A stretch of 64,000 nucleotides of DNA. Origin: Acidobacteriota bacterium (GTDB lineage Bacteria; Acidobacteriota; Terriglobia; Terriglobales; Acidobacteriaceae). Shown one piece after another: positions 26,454-34,566 of the stretch (positions within the stretch are counted from its first letter, which is position 1; each line of letters starts with the position of its first letter). The stretch lies in the NCBI GenBank assembly GCA_003010405.1, contig PJLO01000003.1, positions 272,612 through 336,611 of the forward strand, written 5' to 3'. The notes under the pieces are model-generated. The model was not told where the DNA came from. It saw only the letters and a list, made by a program, of their open reading frames with translations, and did no database searches. The position numbers and the translations under genes are program-made.

Positions 26454-26687
26454 TCAGTGATACGTTTTGCGCATGGCGAACAGACAGTGCTCGTCCACGA
26501 TCATCTCAGGAGTTGAGATTAGCACGTTATCCGAGCCGCAGCACGGGCAGACGGGGGTTTCGCCCTCATCCCAGAACTCGGAAATGTCAGCGAAGGGGAA
26601 CAGGCGGTAGCAATGGGTACAGCCGCAGGGCGTATCCGGAGATTCAGAGCCGCGGAGCATACAGTGAGCATAACACCGGTCTGGCAT
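26454..26687 (-). CDS. small zinc-ribbon-like protein, function unknown
   Basis: A protein of about 77 residues with two CxxC-type pairs: 'CGCTHCYRLFPFADISEFWDEGETPVCPCCGSDNVLISTPEMIVD', as in small bacterial zinc-ribbon proteins of unknown function. The start is unclear: ATG 26687 is used, ATG 26660 is equally possible, and a TTG at 26711 extends it; none has a good ribosome site. It lies 9 nt upstream of the rhodanese gene and is divergent from the ferritin-like gene. Metal binding is inferred from the cysteines. Confidence 0.6.
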   Translation of the reverse strand: MPDRCYAHCMLRGSESPDTPCGCTHCYRLFPFADISEFWDEGETPVCPCCGSDNVLISTPEMIVDEHCLFAMRKTYH

Positions 26688-26758
26688 CCTATTGAGCAAA
26701 CAAGCATTCAAACCATGGACGGAGTCGCATTTTCACCATTAAGGGAAAGGCAGAGTTC

Positions 26759-27607
26759 ATGGCGAGTTTTATTAAGGATGTCGAAGAAATTCGACAGCGT
26801 GCGATGCGAAAGCTGGAAGACGGAGCAGTCACCAGCAACTATCCGCTCGACAAAGAGCAGTCGGTTGCGATTCTGAACGAGGCGCTGGCCAGCGAAATTG
26901 TCTGCGTACTGCGCTATCAGCATCACTTTTTTATGGCATCCGGTGTGCTTGGCCGGAGCGTGGCACAAACCTTCAAGAAGCATTCCGATGAGGAACGCGA
27001 GCATATGGAAGAAATCGCCGAGCGTATTCAGCAGCTCGGGGGAAAACCGGACTTTAATCCAGGCACCTTGGTGGAACGCTCGGTTGCGCATTACTCCGAG
27101 GGCGGTTCGCTAGGCGAGATGATTCGTGAAGATCTGATTGCCGAGCGGGTTGTCATCGATGTATATCAACAATTCATTGAGCACTTCGGAATGAAAGACA
27201 CGACAACGCGGATGTTATTCGAACATATCAAGGCCGAAGAAGAAACGCACGCAAATGAGCTGAGCGAAATGCTCTTCATAGTCGATCCGAGTACAGGAGA
27301 GAAAAGCATGGCTGATACAGGAACTAACGTTATGAACGCCGCCGCAAGGCCGGAAACGGAAGAGGAATTCGAACTGGTTGAGCAGGCAATGGCAGAACAC
27401 CGCGAACAACGCTTGAGATTGGAAGGCGAGTCTGAGGCTCCGGGCAGATCAATCGGCGGAGTGGGCGGACGGCCGATGAACCGGAGACACAGTCCGGCCG
27501 AGATCGATGACTACGAAGCCGCTGAATTCGGATATGAAGGAGGAATGCACGGCACAAACCGGTCGCCGAAGGTACTGGAAAAGCAGAGAAAGAACCGGGC
27601 TGCATAA
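26759..27607 (+). CDS. ferritin-like diiron protein with C-terminal extension
   Basis: A 282-residue protein. Residues about 25-175 form a four-helix ferritin/bacterioferritin-like bundle with the diiron ligand pattern: 'ILNEALASEIVCVLRYQHHF', 'FKKHSDEEREHMEEIAERIQQLGG' and 'LIAERVVIDVYQQFIEHFG...HIKAEEETHANELSEML'. It may store iron or detoxify peroxide. The last 100 residues are an acidic then Gly/Arg-rich, probably disordered tail ('GGVGGRPMNRRHSPAE', 'KVLEKQRKNRAA'), longer than in typical family members. A 12-bp hairpin follows 40 nt downstream. Confidence 0.8.
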   Translation: MASFIKDVEEIRQRAMRKLEDGAVTSNYPLDKEQSVAILNEALASEIVCVLRYQHHFFMASGVLGRSVAQTFKKHSDEEREHMEEIAERIQQLGGKPDFNPGTLVERSVAHYSEGGSLGEMIREDLIAERVVIDVYQQFIEHFGMKDTTTRMLFEHIKAEEETHANELSEMLFIVDPSTGEKSMADTGTNVMNAAARPETEEEFELVEQAMAEHREQRLRLEGESEAPGRSIGGVGGRPMNRRHSPAEIDDYEAAEFGYEGGMHGTNRSPKVLEKQRKNRAA

Positions 27608-27648
27608 TAGGCAAATTTCTCAGATTCGGAATCACTAAGCAGAAAGTC

Positions 27649-27678
27649 GCAGGGCAGGAGACGGCGCTCCTGCCCTGC
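27649..27678 (+). terminator. strong hairpin after the ferritin-like gene
   Basis: A perfect 12-bp stem, GCAGGGCAGGAG (27649-27660) and CTCCTGCCCTGC (27667-27678), with a 6-nt loop, starts 41 nt after the ferritin-like stop. Downstream sequence is only moderately T-rich (AGTTCGTTTC). Confidence 0.65.
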
Positions 27679-27760
27679 AGTTCGTTTCAGGATGCTATAT
27701 GAATCCCACTCCCTATGAAACCGAGCCTTATCTGGTAAGACGAAGTCACTGTTCGGACGC

Positions 27761-27860
27761 AAAAATAACCCGGCTTGCAGCCGGGTCGGAGTGGAACATC
27801 CACGGGGAGGCTATGAGTGTCCTGCACAGGTAGGAGTCGTTGTCGAGTAACAACGACCCC
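27761..27860 (-). ncRNA. candidate small RNA ending at an orphan intrinsic terminator
   Basis: The 503-bp gap between the ferritin-like gene and msrA holds no credible gene. On the minus strand it contains a textbook intrinsic terminator: ACCCGGC/GCCGGGT stem (27786-27768) followed by a T-rich run (complement of 27761-27767). No minus-strand gene exists for it to terminate. Just upstream on the minus strand lie further hairpins: CCAC/GTGG (27803-27791), CCTG/CAGG (27830-27821) and a 7-bp GTCGTTG/CAACGAC stem (27857-27836). Together these look like a compact structured RNA of about 100-170 nt. Its 5' end and promoter were not located, and the strand is inferred from the T-run. Confidence 0.4.
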
Positions 27861-28110
27861 ACGCGAGAAAGAATGGCGCAGATTGCGGCTGTTGTGAAAT
27901 CAATTTTTTCTATGGTAGCCATAAAAGCTATTAACACGGAGTCGCCGAGAGTAGAGGTTTGTTGCATTGTTCATAAAACCCGTTTTCCAACACCCGTTTT
28001 CGGCCACCGTTGTTGCGGGCACATCTCACGGGCAGCTGCGTACGGCACTCGGCAAAAGCGTGCAAAGATAATCCCGGCATCGTTTGAAATTCAGCGGCAT
28101 CGAAAACACT

Positions 28111-28656
28111 ATGAAGGAAACGGAGACGGCCGTAGTAGGCGGGGGATGTTTTTGGTGCGTGGAAGCTGCTCTGCTGCAGGTTGAGGGCGTGCTGAAGGTG
28201 GAAAGCGGTTACATGGGCGGCAACGTTGATCATCCCACCTACAAACAGGTCTGCACAGGAACGACCGCGCATGTCGAGGTGGTGCGGGTCGAATTCGATC
28301 CTTCCCTGCTCTCTTTCGGTGAGTTGCTTGAAGTTTTCTTCACCGCGCATGACCCTACCACGTTGAACAGACAGGGAAACGATGTAGGAACTCAGTATCG
28401 CTCCGTGATTTTCTTTCTCAACGAGAGGCAGCGAACTGAGGCCGAGCGCGTGATCGCGGAGTTAACGGCAAAAAACATTTTTGGTGCGCCAATGGTGACG
28501 GCGATCGAACCAGCTCAGACTTTCTGGGAGGCTGAGGATTACCATCAGAACTACTTTGCGAATAACTCCAACCAGCCCTATTGTTTGTACGCAGTAGCTC
28601 CGAAGGTAGCGAAAGTGCGAGCAAAATATGCTGGCCGGATCAAAAAATCCGCGTAG
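28111..28656 (+). CDS. msrA: peptide methionine sulfoxide reductase A
   Basis: A 181-residue MsrA that reduces the S-epimer of methionine sulfoxide in proteins. The active-site motif is 'VVGGGCFWCVEAALLQVEGVLKVESGYMGG' (catalytic Cys in GCFW), followed by 'PTYKQVCTGTTAHVEVVRVEFDP', 'HDPTTLNRQGNDVGTQYRSVIFF' and 'AEDYHQNYFANN'. The frame continues to a TTG at 28084 but ATG 28111 is the better start by length; no clear ribosome site is seen for either. It is convergent with hemD (24-nt gap). Confidence 0.95.
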   Translation: MKETETAVVGGGCFWCVEAALLQVEGVLKVESGYMGGNVDHPTYKQVCTGTTAHVEVVRVEFDPSLLSFGELLEVFFTAHDPTTLNRQGNDVGTQYRSVIFFLNERQRTEAERVIAELTAKNIFGAPMVTAIEPAQTFWEAEDYHQNYFANNSNQPYCLYAVAPKVAKVRAKYAGRIKKSA

Positions 28657-28680
28657 TCACAGCACGAACAGCCCCCATTC

Positions 28681-29520
28681 CTAACCAGGAAGAGGCTCGA
28701 CCGTAACATGGTCGCTCTGCGCTCGCTGAACAATCGCTTCAATTAGTCCGGCGATGGTATACGTGGTGGGCTGTACGTCCACCGACAGCTTGTATTGACG
28801 CAGCGTATCCGAAGTGATCGGCCCGATGGATGCGTTCAGCACGCCTTCCAGCAGCTTCGATTGCCCGGAACGAATCCCCAGTAGATCCAGATAATTCCTG
28901 ACCGTCGACGCACTGGTGAAAGTTACCAGATGGGGACGAAGCAGTGAATCGCGCAGAATGCCGCGAAGTTTGACGCGCGAGGCCTGTGGGAGGACCGTTT
29001 CATAGGCTTCAACCACGTCCAGGAACGCTCCCGCTTTACGAAGTTCAGTTGGAATGACATCGCGCGCGATTTTGGCTCGCCAAAGCAGCACGCGTTTGCC
29101 CCGAACCTTGTCGGAAAGAAAATCTATCAAAGACTCAGCTACATACTCTTTGGGAACGACGGCAACCCTCACCCCTTCGCGCTCAATGGCTCGACAGGTA
29201 GCCGAGCCGATGGCGGCGACATTGAGGCGGGCGAGCACACGCTTTTCAATGTTGAGTGTTGCCATGCGGTCAAACAAGGCACGCACGCCATTAGTACTGG
29301 TCAGGATAAGCCAGTCATACTCTGTTAATAATTTGAGCGACTCATCGAGAGATTTGAAGGAGCGAGGCGGGCGAATTTCAATGAACGGAATCTCATACAC
29401 CTCTGCGCCCAGAGCCCGGAGGCCGTTCGAAAGCACGCCGGCCTGCTCGCGTGCACGTGACACGACTATGCGCCAACCCGCCAACGGCTTACTCGCTCCG
29501 CTGTTTCCGTTCTCGTCCAT
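28681..29520 (-). CDS. hemD: uroporphyrinogen-III synthase
   Basis: A 279-residue HemD, which closes and inverts ring D of hydroxymethylbilane. This family is poorly conserved; the evidence is the two-domain layout starting 'WRIVVSRAREQAGVLSNGLRALGAEVYEIPFIEI', 'DWLILTSTNGVRALFDRM', 'IAAIGSATCRAIEREGV' pattern, 'PHLVTFTSASTVRNYLDLL' and 'SIGPITSDTLRQYKLSVDVQP', plus its place directly after hemC (15-nt gap). It is last in hemX-hemA-hemC-hemD. Confidence 0.9.
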   Translation of the reverse strand: MDENGNSGASKPLAGWRIVVSRAREQAGVLSNGLRALGAEVYEIPFIEIRPPRSFKSLDESLKLLTEYDWLILTSTNGVRALFDRMATLNIEKRVLARLNVAAIGSATCRAIEREGVRVAVVPKEYVAESLIDFLSDKVRGKRVLLWRAKIARDVIPTELRKAGAFLDVVEAYETVLPQASRVKLRGILRDSLLRPHLVTFTSASTVRNYLDLLGIRSGQSKLLEGVLNASIGPITSDTLRQYKLSVDVQPTTYTIAGLIEAIVQRAQSDHVTVEPLPG

Positions 29521-29535
29521 ATAAACTTGCCTAGC

Positions 29536-30471
29536 TTACCGCAGAGTACTCCTGGTCGCATTTGCGCCGTAAACATCCTGCAAAATCTTGTCTCCGCCAC
29601 GCTTGAGAATTGTTGTACCCAGGCGCTGGCCAAGCTCAACTGGATCTGTGCCGGTTCCGACTTCACGCAACAGCTCGCTTCCATCCGGACGTGCGCAGAT
29701 TGCCGTCAGCCTGATCTCACTCCCGTTAACCACCGCATAGGCTCCAATGGGTACCTGGCATCCGCCGCCAAGCTGGTTGAGCAACGCGCGCTCACAAACA
29801 GTGGCAATCCGCGAAGGTTCGTCATTCAGGAACGCAAGGCACTCCCGCATTTTCTTGTCGCCGAGACGGATTTCGATGCCCAACGCGCCCTGTCCCGCAG
29901 CTGAGCACATGACCTCCGGCTCGAGGATTTCCTTGATGTACTTGGTCTGGCCGAGCCGCTTCAAGCCTGCAGCCGCCAGAATTAAGGCATCGTATTCGCC
30001 CACTTCCAGCTTGCGCACCCTCGTATCCACGTTCCCTCGCAGTGGCCGAATGTCCAGATCGGGACGGAGTTGCATGAGCTGAGCCTGACGGCGCAGACTG
30101 CTGGTGCCAACTCGTGCACCTTGGGGCAATTCCTTGAGGCTGTTGTAATGAACGGAAAGGAGAGCGTCACGTGCATCCAGGCGCTTTGTGATGGCCGCAA
30201 TCTCAAACGGCCCTGTCAGCGTCGTGGGAAGGTCCTTAAGGCTGTGCACCGCCAGGTCAACACGTCCTTCTGCGAGCGCCTCTTCGATTTCCTTGGTGAA
30301 CATCCCCTTGGTGCCCACCTTCGCAAGAGCCACGTCGGTGATCTTGTCGCCCGTCGTCTTGATAATCTCGATTTCGACCTCATGCCCTTGCTCACGAAGA
30401 AGCGCCGATATGTGATTGGCCTGCCAGAGGGCAAGCTGTGAACCACGGGATCCGATACGAAGGAGTGCCAT
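29536..30471 (-). CDS. hemC: porphobilinogen deaminase (hydroxymethylbilane synthase)
   Basis: A 311-residue HemC that polymerises four porphobilinogens. Diagnostic segments: '[18 protein letters not shown]', '[45 protein letters not shown]', '[14 protein letters not shown]', '[10 protein letters not shown]' and the dipyrromethane cofactor cysteine in '[13 protein letters not shown]'. AAGGAA precedes the ATG at good distance. It follows hemA by 59 nt. hemB, needed between HemA/HemL and HemC, is not in the window. Confidence 0.97.
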   Translation of the reverse strand: MALLRIGSRGSQLALWQANHISALLREQGHEVEIEIIKTTGDKITDVALAKVGTKGMFTKEIEEALAEGRVDLAVHSLKDLPTTLTGPFEIAAITKRLDARDALLSVHYNSLKELPQGARVGTSSLRRQAQLMQLRPDLDIRPLRGNVDTRVRKLEVGEYDALILAAAGLKRLGQTKYIKEILEPEVMCSAAGQGALGIEIRLGDKKMRECLAFLNDEPSRIATVCERALLNQLGGGCQVPIGAYAVVNGSEIRLTAICARPDGSELLREVGTGTDPVELGQRLGTTILKRGGDKILQDVYGANATRSTLR

Positions 30472-30530
30472 TCCAGCTTCCTTTATTTTGCTCCTGCTCC
30501 GCGGCAGAGTTATTCGAAGCGGCTACAGGT

Positions 30531-31796
30531 TCAGCACACTTTTCGACACAGGTTGAAGAGCTTGCGCACGACATCAATGACGACGTTTGATTCGGGATCG
30601 TGAGCAACTGATTTCAACGTGGTGATCGGTGTGTGCATGATCTTGTTGATGATGCCACGAGTAAGCGCCTCGACTGCCATCTCCTGCTCCGGAGTCAGAT
30701 CGCCCAGGCGGCTGCGCATGCGCTCCAGCTCGGATTGGCGCAATGTTTCCAAATGCTGTTGCAGCGAGACAATGGTAGGAACAACTTCAGCGTTCTGCGC
30801 ACGCTGTTCGAATTTACGTACTTCCTCTTTCACCAGCAACTCGGCTCGAGCGGCTTCCTTACGGCGCTCTCCCAAATGCGACTGTGCTACCTGTTGGAGA
30901 TCGTCGATGTTGTACACAAAGACTCCGTCAAGATCGTTGAGGCCGGGATCGATGTCGCGCGGCACCGCAAGGTCAATAAAAAACATGGGGCGGTTCTTGC
31001 GCAGGTGAAGAAATTTCTCGCCATGTTCCTTGCGAAAAATGGTATGCGGAGCGCCGGTCGAGCTTATGACGATGTCAGCCCGCGGAACTGTGTCATAAAG
31101 CCGCTCAAACGAGATGGCTTCGCCCTCAAATTTGTTCGCCAGGGCAACGGCACGCTCAGGAGTGCGATTGCAGACGAAGATCTTCTTGGCGCCATGCGCG
31201 ATGAGGTGTCGAGCGGCTAGTTCGCATGTGTTTCCGGCTCCGACGAGGTAAACCGATTTTCCTGCCAGGCTGCCAAAGATTTTTTCCGCCAGTTCGGCGG
31301 CTACAGATGCTATCGAAACCGGAGAGACGGCAATTGTAGTTTCGTTGCGAACCTTTTTGGCCACAGCAAAAGCGCGGGTAAGGAGCTGATCGAGCTGCGA
31401 AGTTACAGCGCCCACCGCGCGCGCAGTCGCGTATGCATCCTTCACCTGCCCTAGAATCTGCGATTCGCCAACCACCATCGAATCCAGGCTGGAAGCAACG
31501 CGAAAGATGTGCGCCACCGCCTCAAGTTGCTCATGCTCAAAGATGTAAGGTTCGTACTCGCCAGCCCTGAAACCGAAGTATTCACGAACAAACTTCCGCA
31601 AATCGCAATCACCGTTCTGCGAATGCGCGAATATCTCAACCCGATTGCACGTGGAAACAATCATCCCCTCTTCAATGCCGTCCATTGAGGTGAGCTTGCC
31701 GAGAGCCTCGGGCAAACGGACCTCGGGAATGGCAAAGCGTTCCCGAACTTCCACCGGAGCCGTCTTGTGGTTCACTCCTAATACAAAGAAGTTCAT
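30531..31796 (-). CDS. hemA: glutamyl-tRNA reductase
   Basis: A 421-residue HemA, the first committed enzyme of the C5 route to 5-aminolevulinate. The catalytic cysteine lies in 'GMIVSTCNRVEIFAH', preceded by 'LGVNHKTAPVEVRERFAIPE'; 'LDSMVVGESQILGQVKDAY' and the NADPH-binding 'VYLVGAGNTCELAARHL' follow, with the dimerisation helix at the C-terminus. The ATG overlaps the hemX stop by four bases (ATGA at 31796-31793), so translation is coupled. Confidence 0.97.
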   Translation of the reverse strand: MNFFVLGVNHKTAPVEVRERFAIPEVRLPEALGKLTSMDGIEEGMIVSTCNRVEIFAHSQNGDCDLRKFVREYFGFRAGEYEPYIFEHEQLEAVAHIFRVASSLDSMVVGESQILGQVKDAYATARAVGAVTSQLDQLLTRAFAVAKKVRNETTIAVSPVSIASVAAELAEKIFGSLAGKSVYLVGAGNTCELAARHLIAHGAKKIFVCNRTPERAVALANKFEGEAISFERLYDTVPRADIVISSTGAPHTIFRKEHGEKFLHLRKNRPMFFIDLAVPRDIDPGLNDLDGVFVYNIDDLQQVAQSHLGERRKEAARAELLVKEEVRKFEQRAQNAEVVPTIVSLQQHLETLRQSELERMRSRLGDLTPEQEMAVEALTRGIINKIMHTPITTLKSVAHDPESNVVIDVVRKLFNLCRKVC

Positions 31797-32608
31797 GGTC
31801 CCACAAACCTATGCAGCCTGCTCAGGTAATTCGCACCCCATGCGCAAACTGCAACAAAGAATCCGAAGCTGGCCAGACAAGCGGCTTTTCGACCACGCCA
31901 GCCAGCGCTCCATCGCGTATAAAGAAGCACGAGATAGATTCCCCACATCAGCAGGGAGAGTAACACTTTCGGGTCTGCGAAGTAAGTTGATCCATAGTGC
32001 TCCTGCGCAACCAGGACGCCAGCCATCAGCCCAGCTGTCATGAATGGAAGGCCCAGAAGCAGCGACTTGTAACCAAGTTCATCGATCTCCTGCAACGCTG
32101 GGAGGCGCGCTGCCCAGCTCACCGTCTGCTTGTGCTTCAGCTGACGCGAGAGGATGAGGTAAAGCACACTTGAAACAAAAGTCAGGAAGAGCATCGCGTA
32201 GCCGGCCAGCAAACTGCACACATGGAAGACAATCCATCCGCTTCGAATACGGGGCGATGTAAACGCCATCGCATGCTGATCCATCGCAGACGCAAACGTG
32301 AGGATAAATATCAGCGGAAAAATGAACGCCGCTGGCGAAGGCGTCTTGTACCGCAGATACACTCCCATGAAGATGAGCGCAACCAAGAGAGCCAGAGCGG
32401 ATTCAGCATGGCGGATCGTCAACAGCTCCAGATATCCGGACAGCAGAGCCGTCTCAACCAGCGAGACAAAATGGAAGACCATTCCCAGGCCGACAGCAGG
32501 GGCCGCGACCCGTCCAGCACGCTCTCCTTTTCGCCGAAGCATAAGAAAGGCATGGAGCAGTCCCAATCCATACAGTACGGTCGCAACTCGGAGCCAAAGT
32601 AGTGGCAT
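31793..32608 (-). CDS. hemX: HemX/CcsA-like cytochrome c assembly membrane protein
   Basis: A membrane protein of about 271 residues with eight hydrophobic helices, of the HemX/CcsA (cytochrome c assembly) family. Conserved-looking pieces are 'IVFHVCSLLAGYAMLFLTFVSSVLYLI' and 'IDELGYKSLLLGLPFMTAGLMAGVLVAQEHYGSTYFADPKVLLSLLMWGIYLVLLYTRW'. I do not see the Trp-rich haem-binding WxWD motif of true CcsA, which points to HemX. In Bacillus HemX lowers HemA levels, and here it precedes hemA with a 4-bp overlap. The frame opens at GTG 32671, but a TATAAT lies at 32659-32654, so ATG 32608 is preferred; its ribosome site is weak. Confidence 0.8.
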   Translation of the reverse strand: MPLLWLRVATVLYGLGLLHAFLMLRRKGERAGRVAAPAVGLGMVFHFVSLVETALLSGYLELLTIRHAESALALLVALIFMGVYLRYKTPSPAAFIFPLIFILTFASAMDQHAMAFTSPRIRSGWIVFHVCSLLAGYAMLFLTFVSSVLYLILSRQLKHKQTVSWAARLPALQEIDELGYKSLLLGLPFMTAGLMAGVLVAQEHYGSTYFADPKVLLSLLMWGIYLVLLYTRWSAGWRGRKAACLASFGFFVAVCAWGANYLSRLHRFVGP

Positions 32609-32653
32609 AAATAGAAACCCGATACCAATTAGCAAACAAACAGGGCAAGCACA

Positions 32654-32679
32654 ATTATACAAATGAGACACTCGTCTCT
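32654..32679 (-). promoter_or_regulatory. -10 element and dyad for the hem operon
   Basis: On the minus strand a perfect TATAAT lies at 32659-32654. The region where the spacer would be carries an inverted repeat GAGAC-N4-GTCTC (32679-32666). A TTGACA lies further upstream (32694-32689) but at 29 nt, too far to pair with this -10, so control may need an activator or the dyad may be an operator. Transcription would start near 32647, 39 nt before the hemX ATG. Confidence 0.45.
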
Positions 32680-32816
32680 AGGTTTTCTTGTCAACAAACG
32701 CCACAAGCACAGACGGTACAGCATCGTTTAAAAGCATCTGCGGTCCGTCTCCGGGCAACCGGCAGATTTTTCGAGCGCATCACATCGCCGAATTAGATCC
32801 GGGATGGAAATTTGCA

Positions 32817-32862
32817 ATCGAGCTCAAACCCGTTTGTAGCTCGATGATCCTGATGCTAATAT
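32817..32862 (+). promoter_or_regulatory. promoter overlapped by a palindromic operator, upstream of the YtxH gene
   Basis: TTGTAG (32834-32839), a 17-nt spacer and TAATAT (32857-32862) form a plausible promoter. The -35 is covered by an extended dyad: ATCGAGCT (32817-32824) and AGCTCGAT (32838-32845), with an inner AAAC/GTTT pair (32826-32829, 32832-32835). Such a symmetrical site over a -35 suggests binding of a dimeric regulator. Transcription would begin near 32869, 26 nt before the ATG. Confidence 0.5.
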
Positions 32863-32894
32863 CTCACTCTTAAGGTGTTTCTAGGAGGTAATTC

Positions 32895-33218
32895 ATGGCT
32901 GACGAAGGCTGTGGTAGCAGCGGCATTCTTTGGTTTCTGGCAGGACTGGGAATAGGAGCGGCTGTAGGTGTCCTATACGCACCAAAGGCCGGCAGCGAGA
33001 CCCGCGAGTCGCTTTTGAATGCGGCTGGAGATGGACGCGATCTGGTTCAGGAGCGCGCCCGCAAATACAAGCAACAGGCCCAGGAATGGGCTGACCGCGG
33101 CAAGGACGTGATCTCCCAGCAAAAGGAGAACATTCGCTCCGCGTTTGAAGCAGGCCGCAAAGCATACCGGGATGCAAATGACGAGCCGACTCCCGAACCG
33201 GGCACTCCCAATTTGTAA
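32895..33218 (+). CDS. YtxH domain protein (single-helix membrane protein)
   Basis: A 107-residue protein with a perfect ribosome site (AGGAGGT). One transmembrane helix ('GILWFLAGLGIGAAVGVLYAPKAGSETRESL') leads into an amphipathic, highly charged helix, the YtxH/general-stress pattern including the 'LYAPKSG'-type motif. The tail is Pro/acidic. Function is unknown in the family; some members respond to stress. Expression may be controlled by the palindrome over its promoter. It is followed by a second single-helix coiled-coil gene. Confidence 0.8.
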   Translation: MADEGCGSSGILWFLAGLGIGAAVGVLYAPKAGSETRESLLNAAGDGRDLVQERARKYKQQAQEWADRGKDVISQQKENIRSAFEAGRKAYRDANDEPTPEPGTPNL

Positions 33219-33281
33219 GTTTTTGATCGCTAAACACAGGGCCATCGAGAGATGGTCCTCAGCGCCAATGGACGGACAATC

Positions 33282-33791
33282 ATGAATCAAACGACCCTGC
33301 TCATCATTTTCGTAGCGATAACCGCTGTCGCAGTCGTACTGCAAATGCTTATTCTGGCAGGAATGTATTTCATCGCGAGCAAGTTGAGTAAGCGGATGGA
33401 AGAGCTTTCGACGCGTGTGGAGGAGCAGGCGTTGCCGCTGGTTAGAAAAGTACGTGGCATCGTGGACGAGAGCACGCCCTTGATTCAAAAGGTTGTTATG
33501 AACGTAACCGAGACCTCCAGTATTGTACGCACGCAGGCTGAGAACATCAGCGAGGTCGTGTCGGAGATCGCCGACAGAACCCGTTCTCAGGCTGAGCGTG
33601 CGGATAAGCTTGTGACTCGCACTATGCAACGCGTGGACATAGCAGCAGAAGCGGTACAGCATTCTGTAACATCGCCACTGCGGCGTGTTTCCGCAGTCAT
33701 GGAAGGCATCAGGACAGGTGTTGGTGAGTATATGGCCGGGCGCGGCTCGCGGGGAACCAAAAACGCACCAAATGAACAAATGTTCATTTAA
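33282..33791 (+). CDS. single-helix membrane protein with long coiled coil (DUF948-like)
   Basis: A 169-residue protein: one N-terminal transmembrane helix ('LLIIFVAITAVAVVLQMLILAGMYFIA') then about 100 residues of heptad-patterned helix ('MEELSTRVEEQALPLVRKVRGIVDESTPLIQKVV', 'AENISEVVSEIADRTRSQAERADKLV'), resembling DUF948 proteins and methyl-accepting-type coiled coils without signalling motifs. ATG 33282 directly precedes the helix; the frame extends 10 codons upstream. It lies 63 nt after the YtxH gene and is probably co-transcribed; both look like envelope-anchored stress-type proteins. Confidence 0.65.
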   Translation: MNQTTLLIIFVAITAVAVVLQMLILAGMYFIASKLSKRMEELSTRVEEQALPLVRKVRGIVDESTPLIQKVVMNVTETSSIVRTQAENISEVVSEIADRTRSQAERADKLVTRTMQRVDIAAEAVQHSVTSPLRRVSAVMEGIRTGVGEYMAGRGSRGTKNAPNEQMFI

Positions 33792-33881
33792 CGCGCGGGA
33801 ACCTGCGTCTCCGCGTGACCACGTAGAGGCGTGAAATTGCAGTTCCACAAGTGCGTTGTTTTAAGGAAATTCAAGTCTTCG

Positions 33882-34388
33882 CTATGAAGCAGCCGGACGA
33901 ACCCGTCGGATGCGGGGCCTGCGAGCGCGGCTAAGTCCGACAGCACGCACGCGCTCATATGCGCCATGGAGATCGTTGCTCAAGCGACGTACAACTTCCA
34001 TGCAGATCGTCGGGTTCTCGCGCAAGAACGTGAGAAGGTCGTCGCGATTAACGAAAGCCACTTGCGCTTTATCCAGCAATTCGACAGTGACCTCATACGC
34101 ATCGCCACTCAGTGTGGCCCCCAGTCCAAGAACTTCGCCCGGTCCGGCAACGCGCAGCATCAGCGGCTTACCGCCTTCCGAGCAAATGGAGAGTTTGGCG
34201 CGGCCTTCGCAGAGCACATACGCCCCACGCGGTGTCGCTCCTTCGGCGAAAAGAAGCGCGCCTTTACCTAGCACGGACAATTCCTTAATCTCGTCGAACC
34301 CACGAATGGCGTCCGGCGACATATCGCAGAACGGACGTTCCGCGCGGAATGCGCAGTGAACACAACTGGGCTGCGTATCTCTGTCCAT
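33882..34388 (-). CDS. Crp/Fnr-type cNMP-binding sensor domain lacking the HTH domain
   Basis: A 168-residue protein with a cysteine cluster 'CVHCAFRAERPFC' (CxxC-x8-C) and a complete cyclic-nucleotide-binding-like beta-barrel ('GALLFAEGATPRGAYVLCEGRAKLSICSEGGKPLMLRVAGPGEVLGL', 'VAFVNRDDLLTFLRENP'), then the dimerisation helix. The sequence stops at 'VGLSRARRPRIRRVRPAAS', exactly where the paralogue encoded next door continues into its winged helix. The other frames downstream do not encode a recognisable HTH, so this is a truncation rather than a simple frameshift. It could be a decayed paralogue or a working modulator. ATG 34388 is chosen over the frame start at 34541. Confidence 0.7.
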   Translation of the reverse strand: MDRDTQPSCVHCAFRAERPFCDMSPDAIRGFDEIKELSVLGKGALLFAEGATPRGAYVLCEGRAKLSICSEGGKPLMLRVAGPGEVLGLGATLSGDAYEVTVELLDKAQVAFVNRDDLLTFLRENPTICMEVVRRLSNDLHGAYERVRAVGLSRARRPRIRRVRPAAS

Positions 34389-34566
34389 CAGAGGGTTATA
34401 TATTTTGAGCCGCGCTGAAACAGTGATTCGAGTCACCCGGCAACGTGAGTCCCGCCACAGAGCCCCAAAACAGAACCAGAATTTCTGGCAATTACGCGCC
34501 CAAGCGCAAACAACAAAGTCCGGCGTGGGGTGCCGGACCATTCAAACCATCTTAGATTGAGACCGA

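Noticed and set aside
33882..33960. Simple frameshift restoring the HTH of the short Crp/Fnr paralogue
   Set aside because: All three minus-strand frames after the dimerisation helix were read; none encodes a sequence like the HTH of the paralogue, so a single indel does not explain the truncation.
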